DNA of 64,000 nucleotides from Rhynochetos jubatus (lineage: Eukaryota > Chordata > Aves > Eurypygiformes > Rhynochetidae): contig CM050677.1 in assembly GCA_027574665.1 (NCBI GenBank), positions 62,001-126,000 of the forward strand, given 5' to 3'. The translations under genes and the position numbers were made by a program. Shown here piece by piece: positions 11,287 through 23,300 of this stretch (positions within the stretch are counted from its first letter, which is position 1; the number at the start of each line of letters is the position of its first letter). The notes beneath the pieces are model-generated. The model was not told where the DNA came from, did no database searches, and saw only the letters and a program-made list of their open reading frames with translations.

Positions 11287-14200
11287 ATGGGGCGCGGCGC
11301 GGTGCTGCTGGGGTCGCCTACGGGGGGCTGCTGCTGCTGGGAGCCCTGGGGCTGTGGGCGCTGGAGGGGACCCCCGGCACCCCCCGCACCCCCGGCACCC
11401 CCGACGCCTCCGAGTGGGACCTCGCCACCGCCTTCCTCTTCGCCACCACCATCCTCACCACCGTGGGTAAGGGGCGGCCCCGGGGGGCGGGACCCCCGGC
11501 GGTCTGGGACCTCCGGGACGGGAAACGGGACCCCGGGATGGGAAACAGGACCCCAGGACCCCCGGAGATGTGGGACCCACGGGAGATGCGGGACCCCCGG
11601 GATGGGAAACAGGACCCCCAGGACCCCCGGAGTTGTGGGACCCACGGGAGATGTGGGACCCACGGGAGATGTGGGACCCCCGGGATGGGAAACAGGACCC
11701 CTGAGACCCCGGAGATGTGGGACCCCAGGAGATGTGGGACCCCCGGGAGATCAGGGACCCCCGGGAAATGTGGGACCCCTGGGATGGGAAACGGGACCCC
11801 CGGGACCCCCGGGAGATGTGGGACCCCCGGGAGATCTGGGACCCCTGGGATGGGAAACAGGACCCCCGAGACCCCCGGGAGATGTGGGACCCCCGGGAGA
11901 TCAGGGACCCCTGGAAATGTGGGACCCCCGGGATGGGAAACGGGACCCCCGGGACCCCCGGGAGATGTGGGACCCCCGGGAGATCTGGGACCCCTGGGAT
12001 GGGAAACAGGACCCCCGAGACCCCCGGGAGATGTGGGACCCCCGGGAGATCAGGGACCCCTGGGAAATGTGGGACCCCCGGGATGGGAAACGGGACCCCC
12101 GGGACCCCCGGGAGATGTGGGACCCCCGGGAGATCTGGGACCCCCGGGATGGGAAACAGGACCCCCGAGACCCCGGGAGATGTGGGACCCCCGGGAGATC
12201 AGGGACCCCTGGGAAATGTGGGACCCCCGGGATGGAAACGGGACCCCCGGGACCCCCGGGAGATGTGGGACCCACGGGAGATCTGGGACCCCTGGGATGG
12301 GAAACAGGACCCCCAGGACCCCCGGAGATGTGGGACCCCCGGGATGGGAAACGAGACCCGCGGGACCCTCGGAGATGTGGGACCCCCGGAGATGTGGGAC
12401 CCCCGGGATGGGAAACAGGACCCCCGAGACCCCCAGAGATGTGGGACTCCCGGAGATGTGGGACCCCCGGGAGATCAGGGACCCCCGGGAAATGTGGGAC
12501 CCCCGGGATGGGAAATGGGACCCCCGGGACCCCCGGGAGATGTGGGACCCCTGGAGATCCGGGACCCCTGGGATGGGAAACAGGACCCCCGAGACCCCCG
12601 GGAGATGTGGGACCCCCGGGAGATCAGGGACCCCTGGGAAATGTGGGACCCCCGGATGGGAAACGGGACCCCCGGGACCCCCGGGAGATGTGGGACCCCC
12701 GGGAGATCTGGGACCCCCGGGATGGGAAACAGGACCCCCGAGACCCCCGGAGATGTGGGACCCCGGGAGATCTGGGACCCCCGGGGGTCTGGGACCCCCA
12801 GGATGGGAAACAGGACCCCCGGGACCCCCAGAGATGTGGGACCCCTGGATGGGAAACAGGACCCCCGGGACCCCCCAGAAATGTGGGACCCCTGGGAGAT
12901 CCGGGACCCCTGGGATGGGAAACAGGACCCCCGGGACCCCCGGAGATGTGGGACCCCCGGGAGATCTGGGACCCCCAGGAAATGTGGGACCCCCCGGATG
13001 GGAAACGGGACCCCTGGGACCCCCTGGAGATCAGGGACCCCCAGGAGCACTGGGACCCCCCTGTGTCCCAAGACCCTCACGTATACTGGGACCCCCCCTT
13101 TGCACCCCAGGACCCCCCCCAGTGATCCCCAGAGCCCCCCTGCACCCCCATGTACCCCATGATCCCCAGGACCCTTCACGCACCCCAAACCCCCTCCCTG
13201 CACCCCAGGACCCCCCAAGACCCCCCATATACCCCATTATCCCCAGAACCTCATGATCCCCAGGATCCCCCATGATTCCCAGAACCCCCCAAGACCCTCC
13301 ATACACCCCCCCCATGCACCCCAGGACCCCCCCGGACCCTCCATGCACCCCAGGCCCCCACTCCATGATCCCCAGACCCCCCCCCATGATCCCCAGGATC
13401 CCCCCATGATTCCCAGAACCCCCCAGGACCCTCCATACACCCCTGGACACCCCCCATCATGATCCTCAGGACCCCCCTGCACCCCCCAACCCCCCCCTCC
13501 TTCCACTCCAACACCCACTCCCCACCCCCATCCTCCCCCTCCCCAGTCTCCAGCTTCAGGATGGGGGTGGGTCACCCCCACTAACCCCCCCCCCCACCCC
13601 TCCCCCCCCAGGGTACGGCTCGGTGACCCCCCTCTCGGCCGCCGGCAAAGCCTTCTGCATGGCCTACGCGGCGGTGGGGGTCCCCCCCTGCACCCCAGGA
13701 CCCCCCCGGACCCCCCCAGGATCTTCCATGCATCCAGGACGCCTCCTCCATAATCCCCAGGACCACATGACCCCCAGGACCCCCCCACGATCCCCCATAT
13801 ACCCCATGATCCCTGGACCCCCCCATGATCCCCAGGACCTCCTTCCCTGCACCCCAGGACCCCCCTGCACCCCCCAACCCCCCCCCTTCCACCCCAATCC
13901 TCCCCCTACCCAATCTCCAGCTTCAGGATGGGGTGGGTCACCCCCACTAACCCCCCCCCCGCCCCTCCCCCCAGGGTACGGCTCGGTGACCCCCCTCTCG
14001 GCCGCTGGCAAAGCCTTCTGCATGGCCTACGCTGCCGTGGGGGTCCCCCCCTGCACCCCAGGACCCCCCCCGGACCTCCCCCTGACCTTCAATGCATCCC
14101 AGGACCCCTCCTCCATAATCCCCAGGACCACATGACCCCCAGGACCCCCCAGAACCTCCCAGGCCCCTCAATGCACACCAGGACCCCCCCCCCATGATCC

Positions 14201-15650
14201 CCAGGACCCCCCTCATGATCCCCATGATCCCCCAACAACCCGCCATGCACACCAGCCCCCCCCAATGATCCCCTGAACCCCAGGACCCCCCCAGGATCCC
14301 CAGGATCCCCCCCCCATGATCCTCAGGACCCCCCTGCACCCCCCAACCCCCCCCTCCTTCCACTCCAACACCCACTCCCCACCCCCATCCTCCCCCTCCC
14401 CAGTCTCCAGCTTCAGGATGGGGGTGGGTCACCCCCACTAACCCCTCCCCTGCCCCTCCCCCCAGGGTACAGCTCGGTGACCCCCCTCTCGGCCGCCGGC
14501 AAAGCCTTCTGCATGGCCTACGCGGCGGTGGGGGTCCCCCCCTGCACCCCAGGACCCCCCCTGGACCTCCCCCGGACCTTCAATGCATCCCAGGACCCCT
14601 CCTCCATAATCCCCAGGACCACATGACCCCCAGGACCCCCCCAGAACCTCCCCAGGCCCCTCAATGCACACCAGGACCCCCCCCCCCATGATCCCCAGGA
14701 CCCCCCTCATGATCCCCATGATCCCCCAACAACCCGCCATGCACACCAGCCCCCCCCAATGATCCCCTGAACCCCAGGACCCCCCCAGGATCTCCAGGAT
14801 CCCCCCCCCATGATCCTCAGGACCCCCCTGCACCCCCCAACCCCCCCCTCCTTCCACTCCAACACCCACTCCCCACCCCCATCCTCCCCCTCCCCAGTCT
14901 CCAGCTTCAGGATGGGGGTGGGTCACCCCCACTAACCCTCCCCCCGCCCCTCCCCCCAGGGTACGGCTCGGTGACCCCCCTCTCGGCCGCCGGCAAAGCC
15001 TTCTGCATGGCCTACGCGGCGGTGGGGGTCCCCATCACCATGGTGACGCTGACGGCCGCCGCCCGGCGCCTGAGCGGTCCCTTGGCCGACCGTCCCCGGT
15101 TGTACCTCCAGTCGCGATGGGGCTACAGTCGGCGTGGGGCGGCCCGGATCCATTTCGTTTTGTTGGTGGGGGTCACCGTGGGGACGTTGGTGGGGGTCCC
15201 CGCCGTCGGGTTTTACGCCGCGGAGCGGACGTGGACGTTTTTGGACGCCGTCTACTTCTGCGTCATCTCCCTCTGCACCGTCGGGTTGGGCGACCTGGTG
15301 CCGGCCGAGCGCCCGGGGCAACCGCTCCGCCAGCTCTACCAAGTGGCCGTAGCCGGTGAGTGGGAGTCGGGCCGGGACCCCCTCCCCTCCCCAAAATTCC
15401 ACTTCTTGGATGGGTTGACCGTCTCGTGTTCCCCCCCCATCCCACCGCAGCGTACCTGCTCTTGGGCTTGACCGGCGTCCTGCTGTTGGCCAACACCTTC
15501 TGCCGGTTGGCCGAGCTCCACGGCGTCGCCGGCGGCGGCGCGGCGGAGGGTGAAGGCGCCAGAGAAGGCGCCGGGTTGTTGGACGGGGCGGGGGGCGGGG
15601 AGAAAGAGGCTCGGGGGGGTCACGGCGCGGAGGGGGCTGTCAGTGGGTAG
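11287..15650 (+). CDS. KCNK6: Two-pore K+ channel TWIK-2-like, cap-reduced
   Basis: K2P background potassium channel (plasma/lysosomal membrane in the human family member). Exons: 11287-11466, 14960-15355 and 15451-15650. Exon 1 gives [10 protein letters not shown]1 ([16 protein letters not shown]) and pore helix 1 up to TTVG. Intron 1 splits the Gly codon of the first filter GYG, the conserved K2P intron position. Exon 2 carries [15 protein letters not shown] (P1/M2), M3 ([19 protein letters not shown]) and P2 filter CTVGLGD. Exon 3 carries M4 ([16 protein letters not shown]) and the RLAELHG tail, with stop TAG at 15648-15650. Conceptual length is about 258 aa against 313 in human. The loss is mainly between M1 and P1, where only [17 protein letters not shown] replaces the roughly 60-residue helical cap with its cysteine. 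Exon 1 needs one extra G at 11310-11313 (GGGG) to join the MGRGAVLLG and VAYGGLLL frames. KCNK7/KCNK1 are less likely given synteny with YIF1B. Confidence 0.88.
11490..13070. repeat. Minisatellite in KCNK6 intron 1
   Basis: About 1.6 kb of alternating 'GAGATGTGGGACCCCCGG', 'GAGATCAGGGACCCC' and 'GATGGGAAACAGGACCCCC' units, arranged in higher-order blocks of roughly 120-180 bp. It starts about 25 bp after the exon 1 donor. Confidence 0.9.
13071..13611. repeat. C-rich repeat, KCNK6 intron 1
   Basis: Degenerate 'CCCCAGGACCCCCC' and 'CATGATCCCCAGGA' repeats. The end of the block (about 13548-13611, 'TCTCCAGCTTCAGGATGGGG', then a C tract and AG) matches the sequence upstream of the real exon 2 and begins the exon-bearing tandem duplication. 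Confidence 0.8.
13612..13685 (+). pseudogene. Truncated KCNK6 exon 2 copy 1
   Basis: Copy of the splice acceptor plus the first ~24 codons of KCNK6 exon 2 ([19 protein letters not shown], then AAVGVP). It diverges into repeat at the point where the true exon continues ITMV. The acceptor and the GYG filter are intact; no donor follows. Confidence 0.85.
13975..14047 (+). pseudogene. Truncated KCNK6 exon 2 copy 2
   Basis: Second copy of the acceptor and first ~24 codons of exon 2, 363 bp after copy 1, with the GYG filter intact. It stops after GVP like the other copies. The following repeat has a stop shortly after, so splicing to it would truncate the channel. Confidence 0.85.
14466..14540 (+). 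pseudogene. Truncated KCNK6 exon 2 copy 3
   Basis: Third copy, 491 bp after copy 2 and 494 bp before the true exon start (14960). It has a G-to-A change that turns the filter Gly into Ser (GYS). The acceptor is preserved; the sequence diverges after GVP. Confidence 0.85.
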
Positions 15651-16520
15651 CGATGGTGTTGGCCAACGTCTTCCGCCGGTTGGCCGAGCTCCGCGGCGTC
15701 GCCGGCGCCGCCGGGTGAAGGGGATGGAGGAGGTGATGGGTTGTTGGAGGGGGTGAGGGGGGGGAAAAAGCATCTCGGGGGGGTCATGGTGGTGGTGGGG
15801 GGGCTGTCAATGGGTATCAATGGTGTTGGCCAACGTCTTCTACCAGTTGGCCAAGCTCCGTGGCGTCGCCGGCGTCACCGGATGGAGGGGATGGAGGACG
15901 TGATGGGTTGTTGGAGGGGTCAAGGGGGGGGGTGGAAATCAGCTCGGGGGGTTAAGTGAGGTGGGGGGGTCATGGTGAGGTGTGGGGGGCTGTCAATGGG
16001 TAGCGATGGTGTTGGCCAACGTCTTCCACCGGTTGGCCAAGCTCCGTGGCGTTGCTGGCATCACCGGTGTCACCGGATGAAGGGGATGGAGGAGGCGATG
16101 GGTTGTTGGAGGGGTGAGGGGGGGGAAAAAGCATCTCGGGGGGGTCATGGTGAGGGGGGGGGGCTGTCAATGGGTATCAATGGTGTTGGCCAACGTCTTC
16201 CACCGGTTGGCCAAGCTCCGCGGCGTTGCCGGCATTGCAGGATGAAGGGGACGGAGGAGGCGATGGGTTGTTGGAGGGGTCAAGGGGGGGTGGAAATCAG
16301 CTCGGGGGGGTCATGGTGAGGTGGGGGGGGGGCCTGGTGAGGTGGGGGGAGGCTGTCAATGGGTAGCGATGGTGTTGGCCAACGTCTTCCACCGGTTGGC
16401 CAAGCTCCGTGGTGTCACCGGATGAAGGGGACGGAGGAGGCGATGGTTGTTGGAGGGGGTGGGGGTGGGAAATCAGCTCGGGGGGGGTCACGGCGGGGGG
16501 GCGGCTGTCAATGGGTAGCG
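15651..16520 (+). repeat. Tandem copies of KCNK6 exon 3 end
   Basis: Five further degenerate copies of the exon 3 segment beginning GTTGGCCAAC (true copy at 15485) start at about 15658, 15825, 16011, 16185 and 16374, a spacing of 167-189 bp. Each has the 'CGGTTGGCCAAGCTCCG' core, and most have 'CAATGGGTA' near the former stop codon. They lie downstream of the KCNK6 stop and form its probable 3' UTR. Confidence 0.88.
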
Positions 16521-16575
16521 ATGGTGGCACCCATGGGTGGGGATGGGGGACACCGCTGGGCGGGGGGGGGGGGGC

Positions 16576-16581
16576 AATAAA
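16576..16581 (+). promoter_or_regulatory. Putative KCNK6 poly(A) signal
   Basis: AATAAA on the + strand, followed by a GT-rich stretch (GGTTGGTTCACCGTGTGG). It is the first such signal after the KCNK6 stop codon. Confidence 0.65.
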
Positions 16582-17095
16582 AGGGTGCCCAAAGCAGGTT
16601 GGTTCACCGTGTGGCACCACGTGGTTTGGGGGGGGTCCCAATGCCATAGGGGGGGGGTTCCCCAGTCCCAGGGGGCTCTCAGAGCTTGGGGGGGGGGTGT
16701 CCCAGTGCCAAGGGGGGGGCCCCCTTCCCATGGAGGGGGTTGGTCCCAGTCACATGGGGGTGTCCTAATTCCTTGGGGGGGTCCCAGACTCAGAGGGGGT
16801 CCTAGTTCTGTGGTGGAGGGGGGTGGTCCAAGTACTGGGGGGGGTCCCGAGGCCATGGGAGGGGTCCCCGAGGTGGGGGGGTGTCCCAATGCCAAGAGAG
16901 GGGTTCCAGTGCCATGGGGGGTGTCCCAATCCAATGGAAAGGGGGTTCTAGAGCTGGGGGGGGGGGGGGGGGCAGTACCAGCACCATGTGGGACTCACAT
17001 GGTCCTGGAGGCACCCAAATACCCCCCTCCCCAAAAACTGTGGGGAGGGGGAGGTGGATGACCCCCCCCCAGACACCCTCATTTTATATAAAACC
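16582..17095. other. G-run-rich intergenic spacer
   Basis: Convergent spacer between KCNK6 and LTBP4, full of G(6-18) runs separated by 'TCCCAATGCCA' and 'GGGTGTCCCAGT' fragments. No coding or RNA gene recognised. Confidence 0.7.
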
Positions 17096-17101
17096 TTTAT
17101 T
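17096..17101 (-). promoter_or_regulatory. Putative LTBP4 poly(A) signal
   Basis: TTTATT on the + strand (AATAAA on the - strand) in an AT-rich pocket (ATTTTATATAAAACC), about 250 bases beyond the LTBP4 stop codon. Confidence 0.65.
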
Positions 17102-17347
17102 CTGTAAAAATGGGGGGGGGGGTCCCCAACACCCCCCCCCCCCGCCCTGGGATGCTCTACCACGGCACCCCAACACGGCGGGGGGGGGGGGGGCACACGG
17201 CCAGGTGCCAGCAGGGACACCCATGGGTGCCCCCCCTAGGGTCCGGGGAGGGGGGGCCAGGATGAGCCCCCCCCAGATCCTATGTATATATATACACACA
17301 CAATAAATACGGGGCCCCAGCGGGGGGGCCCTCAGGCGGGGGGGCCC

Positions 17348-20300
17348 TCAGGCGCGGGGGCGCCCGGGCAGGCAGCGGGGGGGGTCCATCGCAGGGCCGT
17401 ACCCGGGGGGGCACAGGCAGTGGAAGGAGCCGGGGGTGTTCAGGCAGCGGCCGGGCAGGCAGAGCGCTGCCTGCGAGCACTCGTCCACGTCTGGGGGGGG
17501 GGGCGAGGGGGGGCACAAGGGTCACGAGGGGAGGGGCTGGGAAGGGGTTTGGGGGCTGGGGAGGGGTTTGGGGGCTGGGGAGGGGTCTGGGTGCTGGGTG
17601 AGGGGATCTGGGTGCTGTGGGAGGGGGTCTGGGTGCTAGGAAGGGGGTGTGGGAGGGGTCTGGGGGCTGTGGGAGGGGGTCTGGGTGCTGGAGAGGGGGT
17701 GTGGGAGGGGGTTTGGGGGCTGGGGAGTGGGCTGGTGGCTGGATGAGGGGGTCTGGGTGCTGTGGGAGGGGGTGTGGGGGCTGGGTGAGGGGGCTGGGTG
17801 CGGGGGCTGGGTGCTGTGGGAGGGGTTCTGGGTGCTAGGAAGGGGGTGTGGGAGGGGGTCTGGGTGCTGTGGGAGGGGGTCTGGGTGCTAGGAAGGGGGT
17901 GTGGGAAGGGGTTTGGGGGCTGGGGAGGGGTCTGGGGGCTGGGGAGGGGGTGTGAGAGGGGGTTTGGGGGCTGGGGAGTGGGCTGGGTGCTGTGGGAGGG
18001 GGTCTGGGTGCTAGGAAGGGGGTGTGGGAGGGGGTTTGGGGGCTGTGGAGGGGGTTTGGGGGCTGGGGAGTGGGCTGGTGGCTGGATGAGGGGGTCTGGG
18101 TGCTGTGGGAGGGGGTGTGGGAGGGGGTTTGGGGGCTGGGGGCTGGGTGAGGGGGTCTAGGTGCTGGGGAGGGGGTGTGGGAGGGGATTTGGGGGCTGGG
18201 GAGGGGTCTGGGTGCTGTGGGAGGGCGTTTGGGGCTGGGGAGGGGGCTGGGTGCTGTGGGAGGGGGTGTGGGAGGGGATTTGGGGACTGGGGAGGGGGCT
18301 CGGGACTGGGCGGGAGGGTTTGGGTGCTACAGGGGGGAGTTGTCTACATGAGGGGGGGGGTAGGTGGGTGCTGGGAGGGGGTCAGGGTGCCGGGGAGGGG
18401 GACTGGGGCTGGGTGAGGGGGTTTGGGGGCTGCAGGGGGGAGTTGCCTGCGTGCTGGGGGGGGGGGGGTCTGGATGCTGGGGAGGGGGCTCTTGAGTGCT
18501 GGGGAGGGGGTCAGGGTACAGGGAGGGGGTCTGGGAGGGGGTCAGGGTGCTGGGAACAAGGTCAGGGTGCCGGGGGGGGGTCAGGGTGCCGGGGGGTGCC
18601 GGGAGTGGGGGGGGGTCTCACCCAGGCAGTCCAGGCGGGTGGGGTCAGGGCGGGGTCAGGGTGCCGGGGTGGGGGTCAGGGTGCCGGGGGGTGCCGGGGG
18701 TGGGGGGGGGGTCTCACCCAGGCAGTCCAGGCGGGCGGGGTCCAGCCGGTACCCCGGGTCGCAGGCGCAGGTGAAGCCGTCGGGCAGCCGCAGGCAGCGG
18801 CCGTGCCGGCAGCCGCTCAGCACCCCGCACTGCTCTGCGGGGGGGGGGGTCAGGGGGGCGCCACGGCACCCCCGGCACCCTCCCAGCGCCCCCCAACCGC
18901 CACGGACCCCCCGTACCCCCCCGCACCGCCCCGAACCCCCCTGCAACGCCCCAACCCCCAGCACCGCCCCACATCCCCCGCACTGCTCCTGCCCTTTGCG
19001 GGGGGGGGGGGGGGGGTCAGGGGGGCACCCCGAAACCCACCCCAGCACCCCCGGCACCCCCCCAGCGCCCCCCAACCGCCACGGACCCCCTGTACCCCCC
19101 CAGCATCGCCCCAACCCCCAGCATCGCCCCCCACCCCCCTGCACCCCCCAACCCCCCTCCACCACCCCGCACCCCCCTCACTGCTCCTGCCCTTCGCGGG
19201 GGGGGGGGGTCAGGGGGGCACCCCGAGACCCCCCCGTAACCCACGACACCCCCCCCGTACCCCCCAACATCCCCCGAACCCCCCTCGTATCCCCCCCCCA
19301 CGCCGCCCCGCATCCTCCCCGGCCCCCCAGCGCCCCTCTCCCCGTGCGCGGTGGGGGGGGGGTGTCAGGGGGTCACCCCTCACCCCCCCGCCCCCCCCAA
19401 ACTCACCATCCCCCTCCTCCTCCTCCTCCTCCTCCTCCTCCTCGCCGAGGCCCCCGGTTCCGTGGGGCTGGAAGGACCAGGGGGGGGCGGGGTGGGGGTC
19501 GGGGGGCTCGTAGCGGGGTCCCCGGGGTCGGTGGGCGAGGGGACCCCGGGGGTCCCCAAAGTCGTCCCCCTCATAGCGGGGGGGGGCGTAGAGAGGGTTC
19601 CCGCGGGGGTCGTAACCCCCCGCCCCCCCCCCGAAGCCGTAGGGGTGGTGATGGGAAGGGAAAGGTGGGGAGGGGGCGCGGGGCCCCCGAAAAAGTCGGG
19701 GCCGTAGGGGAGGCCGTAGGGGGGGGCGAAGTCGGGGGCGTATTCGTAAGGGGAGGGGGCGCGGGGGGGGGGTCGCAGCACGTTGCAGAGGAGCTCGAAG
19801 TCATCTGGGGGGGGGGGGAAGAAGGAGAAAGTGGTTTTGGGGGACCCCCCCCCTTCCCCCGTGCGGCTTGGGGGGGGGTCCCCCATCACTGGGGGGCTAG
19901 AAAGGATCCCCCTATTGGGGGAGGGGGCTGCGAGGGACCCCCCTCCCATCGTTGGGGGGCTGCAATGGGGTCCCTCGTAGCCCCCCCCCATCATTGGGGG
20001 GGAATGGGGGCACAGGGGGTCCCGATTGTGGGGGTGCAGGGGGTCCCCCATTGCTGGGGGAGGGGTCAGCAGGGATGCAGGGGGGTCCTTCATTGCCGGG
20101 GGGGTCAGCAGGGGTGCAGGGGGTCCCATTGCTGGGGGAGGGGTCAGATGGGGTTCCCCATTGCCGGGGGGGTGCGGGGGTCCCCCCATTGCTGGGGGAG
20201 GGGTCAGCAGGGGTGCAGGGGGTGCCCCATTGCCGGGGGGGCAGCAGGGGTGCCCCATTGCTGCGGGGGGGTCAGCAGGGGTGCAGGGGGTGCCCCATTG

Positions 20301-23300
20301 CCAGGGGGGGCAGCAGGGGTGCCCCATTGCCGGCGGGGGGCAGCAGGGGTGCAGGGGGTCCCCCATTGCCGGGGGGGCAGCAGAGGTCCCCCATTGCTGG
20401 GGGGGGGGGTCAGCAGGGGTGCAGGGGGTCCCCCATTGCCGGGGGGGCAGCAGGGGTGCCCCATTGCCGGGGGGGGGGTCAGCAGGGGTGCAGGGGGTCC
20501 CCCATTGCCAGGGGGGCAGCAGGGGTGCCCCATTGCCGGGGGGGGGTCAGCAGGGGTGCAGGGGGTGCCCCATTGCCGGAGGGGGGCAGTGGGGATGCAG
20601 GGGGTCCCCATTGCCGGGGGGGGCAGCAGGGGTGCAGGGGCTCCCCCATTGCCGGGGGGGCAGCAGGGGTGCCCCATTGCCGGGGGGGGGGTCAGCAGGG
20701 GGTGCAGGGGGTGCCCCATTGCCGGGGGGGGCAGCAGGGTGCCCCATTGCCGGGGGGGGCAGCAGGGGTGCAGGGGGTCCCCCATTGCCGGGGGGGGGCA
20801 GCAGGGGTGCCCCATTGCCGGAGGGGGGCAGTGGGGATGCAGGGGGTCCCCCATTGCCGGAGGGGGGGGGGTCAGCAGGGGTGCCGCGGTGGCGGGGGGG
20901 CGCGGGGGGGTCACCTGAGTGTCGCGCGGGGCAGAGGGCGCAGTCCATGCCCCAGCCCTGCCCGTACAGGCAGCAGCACTCGGTGTAGGTCACCGGCCCG
21001 TCCAGCCGCGGCCGCCCGCACACCAGGTCAACCCCCACCTCCTGCCAGCACACGGCCTGCGCCGCCTCTGGGGGGGGGGGCACGGTCAGCACGGACCCCC
21101 CCCCCCGGGGCTGGGGGCATCACCGCGGGGGCTGGGACCCACCCCTAGGGCTAGAACCTTCAGCCGGAGGGGGGGCTGGGACCCTCATCCATGGGGCTGG
21201 GGTGCAGGCAGGGGGTCAGGGTGCTGCTGGGGGGGGGCAGTGTCAGGAGGGGCCCCCCCTCGGACCCCCCCGGGGCTGAGACCATCACCCAGGGGGGCTG
21301 GGATCCCCTCCCAGGGCTGGGACCCTCCCCCAGGGGGGGCTGGGATGTAGGCAGGGGGTCAGGGTGCTGCCTAGTGGGGGGGCAGTGTCAGCAGGGCCCC
21401 CCCTCAGACCCCTCCCCAGGGCTGGGACACTCACTCAGGGGGGCTGGGACCCTCCCCCAGGGGGGCTGGGACCCCCCCCTGGCCGGGACCCTCACTCAGG
21501 GAGGCTGAGACCCTCCCACAGCGGGGCTGGGACCCCCCCCGGGCCGGGACCCTCACTCAGGGGGGCTGGGACCCTCCCCCAGGGCTGGGACCCTCCCCAA
21601 GGGGGCAGGGCTACAGGTCTGGGTGCCACCCCAGCCCCCCCTTGCCCCCCCCCAGGGCTGGGACCCTCCCCCAGGGGGGCTGGGGTGCAGGCAGGGGGTC
21701 AGGGTGCTGCCTATGGGGGGGCAGTGTCAGCAGGGCCCCCCCTCAGACCCCTCCCCAGGGCTGGGACCCTCACTCAGAGGGGCTGGGACCCTCCCCCAGG
21801 GCTGGGACCCTCCCCCAGGGGGGCTGGGCCCCCCCCCGGCCGGGCCCCTCACCCAGGTGGGTGTCGTTGGCGACGCAGCGGCGCTGGGAGCCGTCCAGGA
21901 CCAGCGGGGGGGGCAGGAGCAGTAGTAGGACCCCACCGTGTTGACGCAGCGGCCCCCCAGGCACGGCTCGGCCTCCTCCGCCCCACACTCGTCATTGTCT
22001 GGGGGGCGGGGGGGCAGGGGGGGTCAGGGTTGGGGGGCAGGGTGTGCGGGGGGGGGCAGAGGGCTGGGAAATGGTTGGGGTGAGGGCGGGGGGTTGGGGG
22101 CCTGGGGTGTAGGTAGGAGGGGTCAGGGGTCAGCCGGGGGGCTGGGGGGGGGCAGGGGGGCAGGAGGGGGGCAGGGTGCAAGGGGGTTGGGGGGGCAGGT
22201 CAGGGTGCTGGGTCAGGGGGGGTCAGAGGGGTCCGGAAGGGTCAGAGGGGTCATGGTGGGGTCAGGGTTGGGGGTCAGTGGGGGGTGTCAGGGTGTGGAG
22301 GGTCAGGGTGGGGGCAGGAGGGGTCAGGGGGGTCAGAAGGGTCCGGAGGGGTCAGAGGAGGGTCAGAGGGGTCATGGTGGGGTCAGGATGGGGTCAGGGG
22401 GTCAGGAGAGGGTCAGAGCAGGGTCAGGGGGCCAGGAAGGGGTCAGCATGGGGTCAGGGGGGTCAGGAGAGGGTCAGGGCAGGGTCAGGGGGCCAGGATG
22501 GGGTCAGGGTGGGGTCAGGGGGATCTTGGGGGTCAGGAGAGGGTCAGGGCGGGGTTGGGGGGCAGGGTGGGGTGTGGGTGGGGTCAGCGGGGTCAGGGCG
22601 GGGTTAGGACAGGGTCAGGGTAGGGTCAGGGGTCAGGATGGGGGGTGGGTGGGGTCAGGGATCAGGGTCAGGGCAGGGTCAGGGGGTCAGGGTGGGGTGT
22701 GGGTGGGGTCAGGGTCAGGTCAGGGCAGGGTCAGGGGGTCAGGGCAGGGTTGAGGGGCCAGGGGGTCAGGGTGGGGCGTGGGTGGGGTCAGGGGGGTCAG
22801 TGCGGGGTTAGGACAGGGTCAGGGTAGGGTCGGGGGGTCAGGGGATCAGTATGGGGGGTGGGTGGGGTCAGGGGTCAGGGGTCAGGGTCAGGAGAGGGTC
22901 AGGGCGGGGTTAGGGCAGGGTCAGGGCAGTGTCAGGGGGGTCAGGGCAGGGTTGAGGGGTCAGGGGTCAGGGTGGGGTGTGGGTGGGGTCAGGGGGGTCA
23001 GGGCGAGGTTAGGACAGGGTCAGGGTAGGGTTGGGAGGGTCAGGGGATCAGGATGGGGGGTGGGTGGGGTCAAGGGTCAGGGGTCAGAGGGTCAGGAGAG
23101 GTCAGGGCGGGGTTAGGGCAGGGTCAGGGGGGTCAGAGCAGGGTCGAGGGGCCAGGGGGTCAGGATGGGGGGTGGGTGGGGTCAGGGGGTCATTGAAGGG
23201 TCGAGGGCCAGGGGGTCAGGGTGGGATGTGGGTGGGGTCAGGGGGGTCAGGGAAGGGTCGAGGGCCAGGGGGTCAGGGTGGGGGGGTGGGAGGGGCCAGG

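Noticed and set aside
11489..13125. Collagen-like Gly-Pro frames in KCNK6 intron 1
   Set aside because: They arise from the GGGACCCCCGG minisatellite, overlap in three frames and start inside the intron.
17302..17307. AATAAA on the + strand near the LTBP4 stop
   Set aside because: It lies on the strand opposite LTBP4 and well beyond the better KCNK6 signal at 16576; it adjoins a TATA/CA simple repeat and is probably fortuitous.
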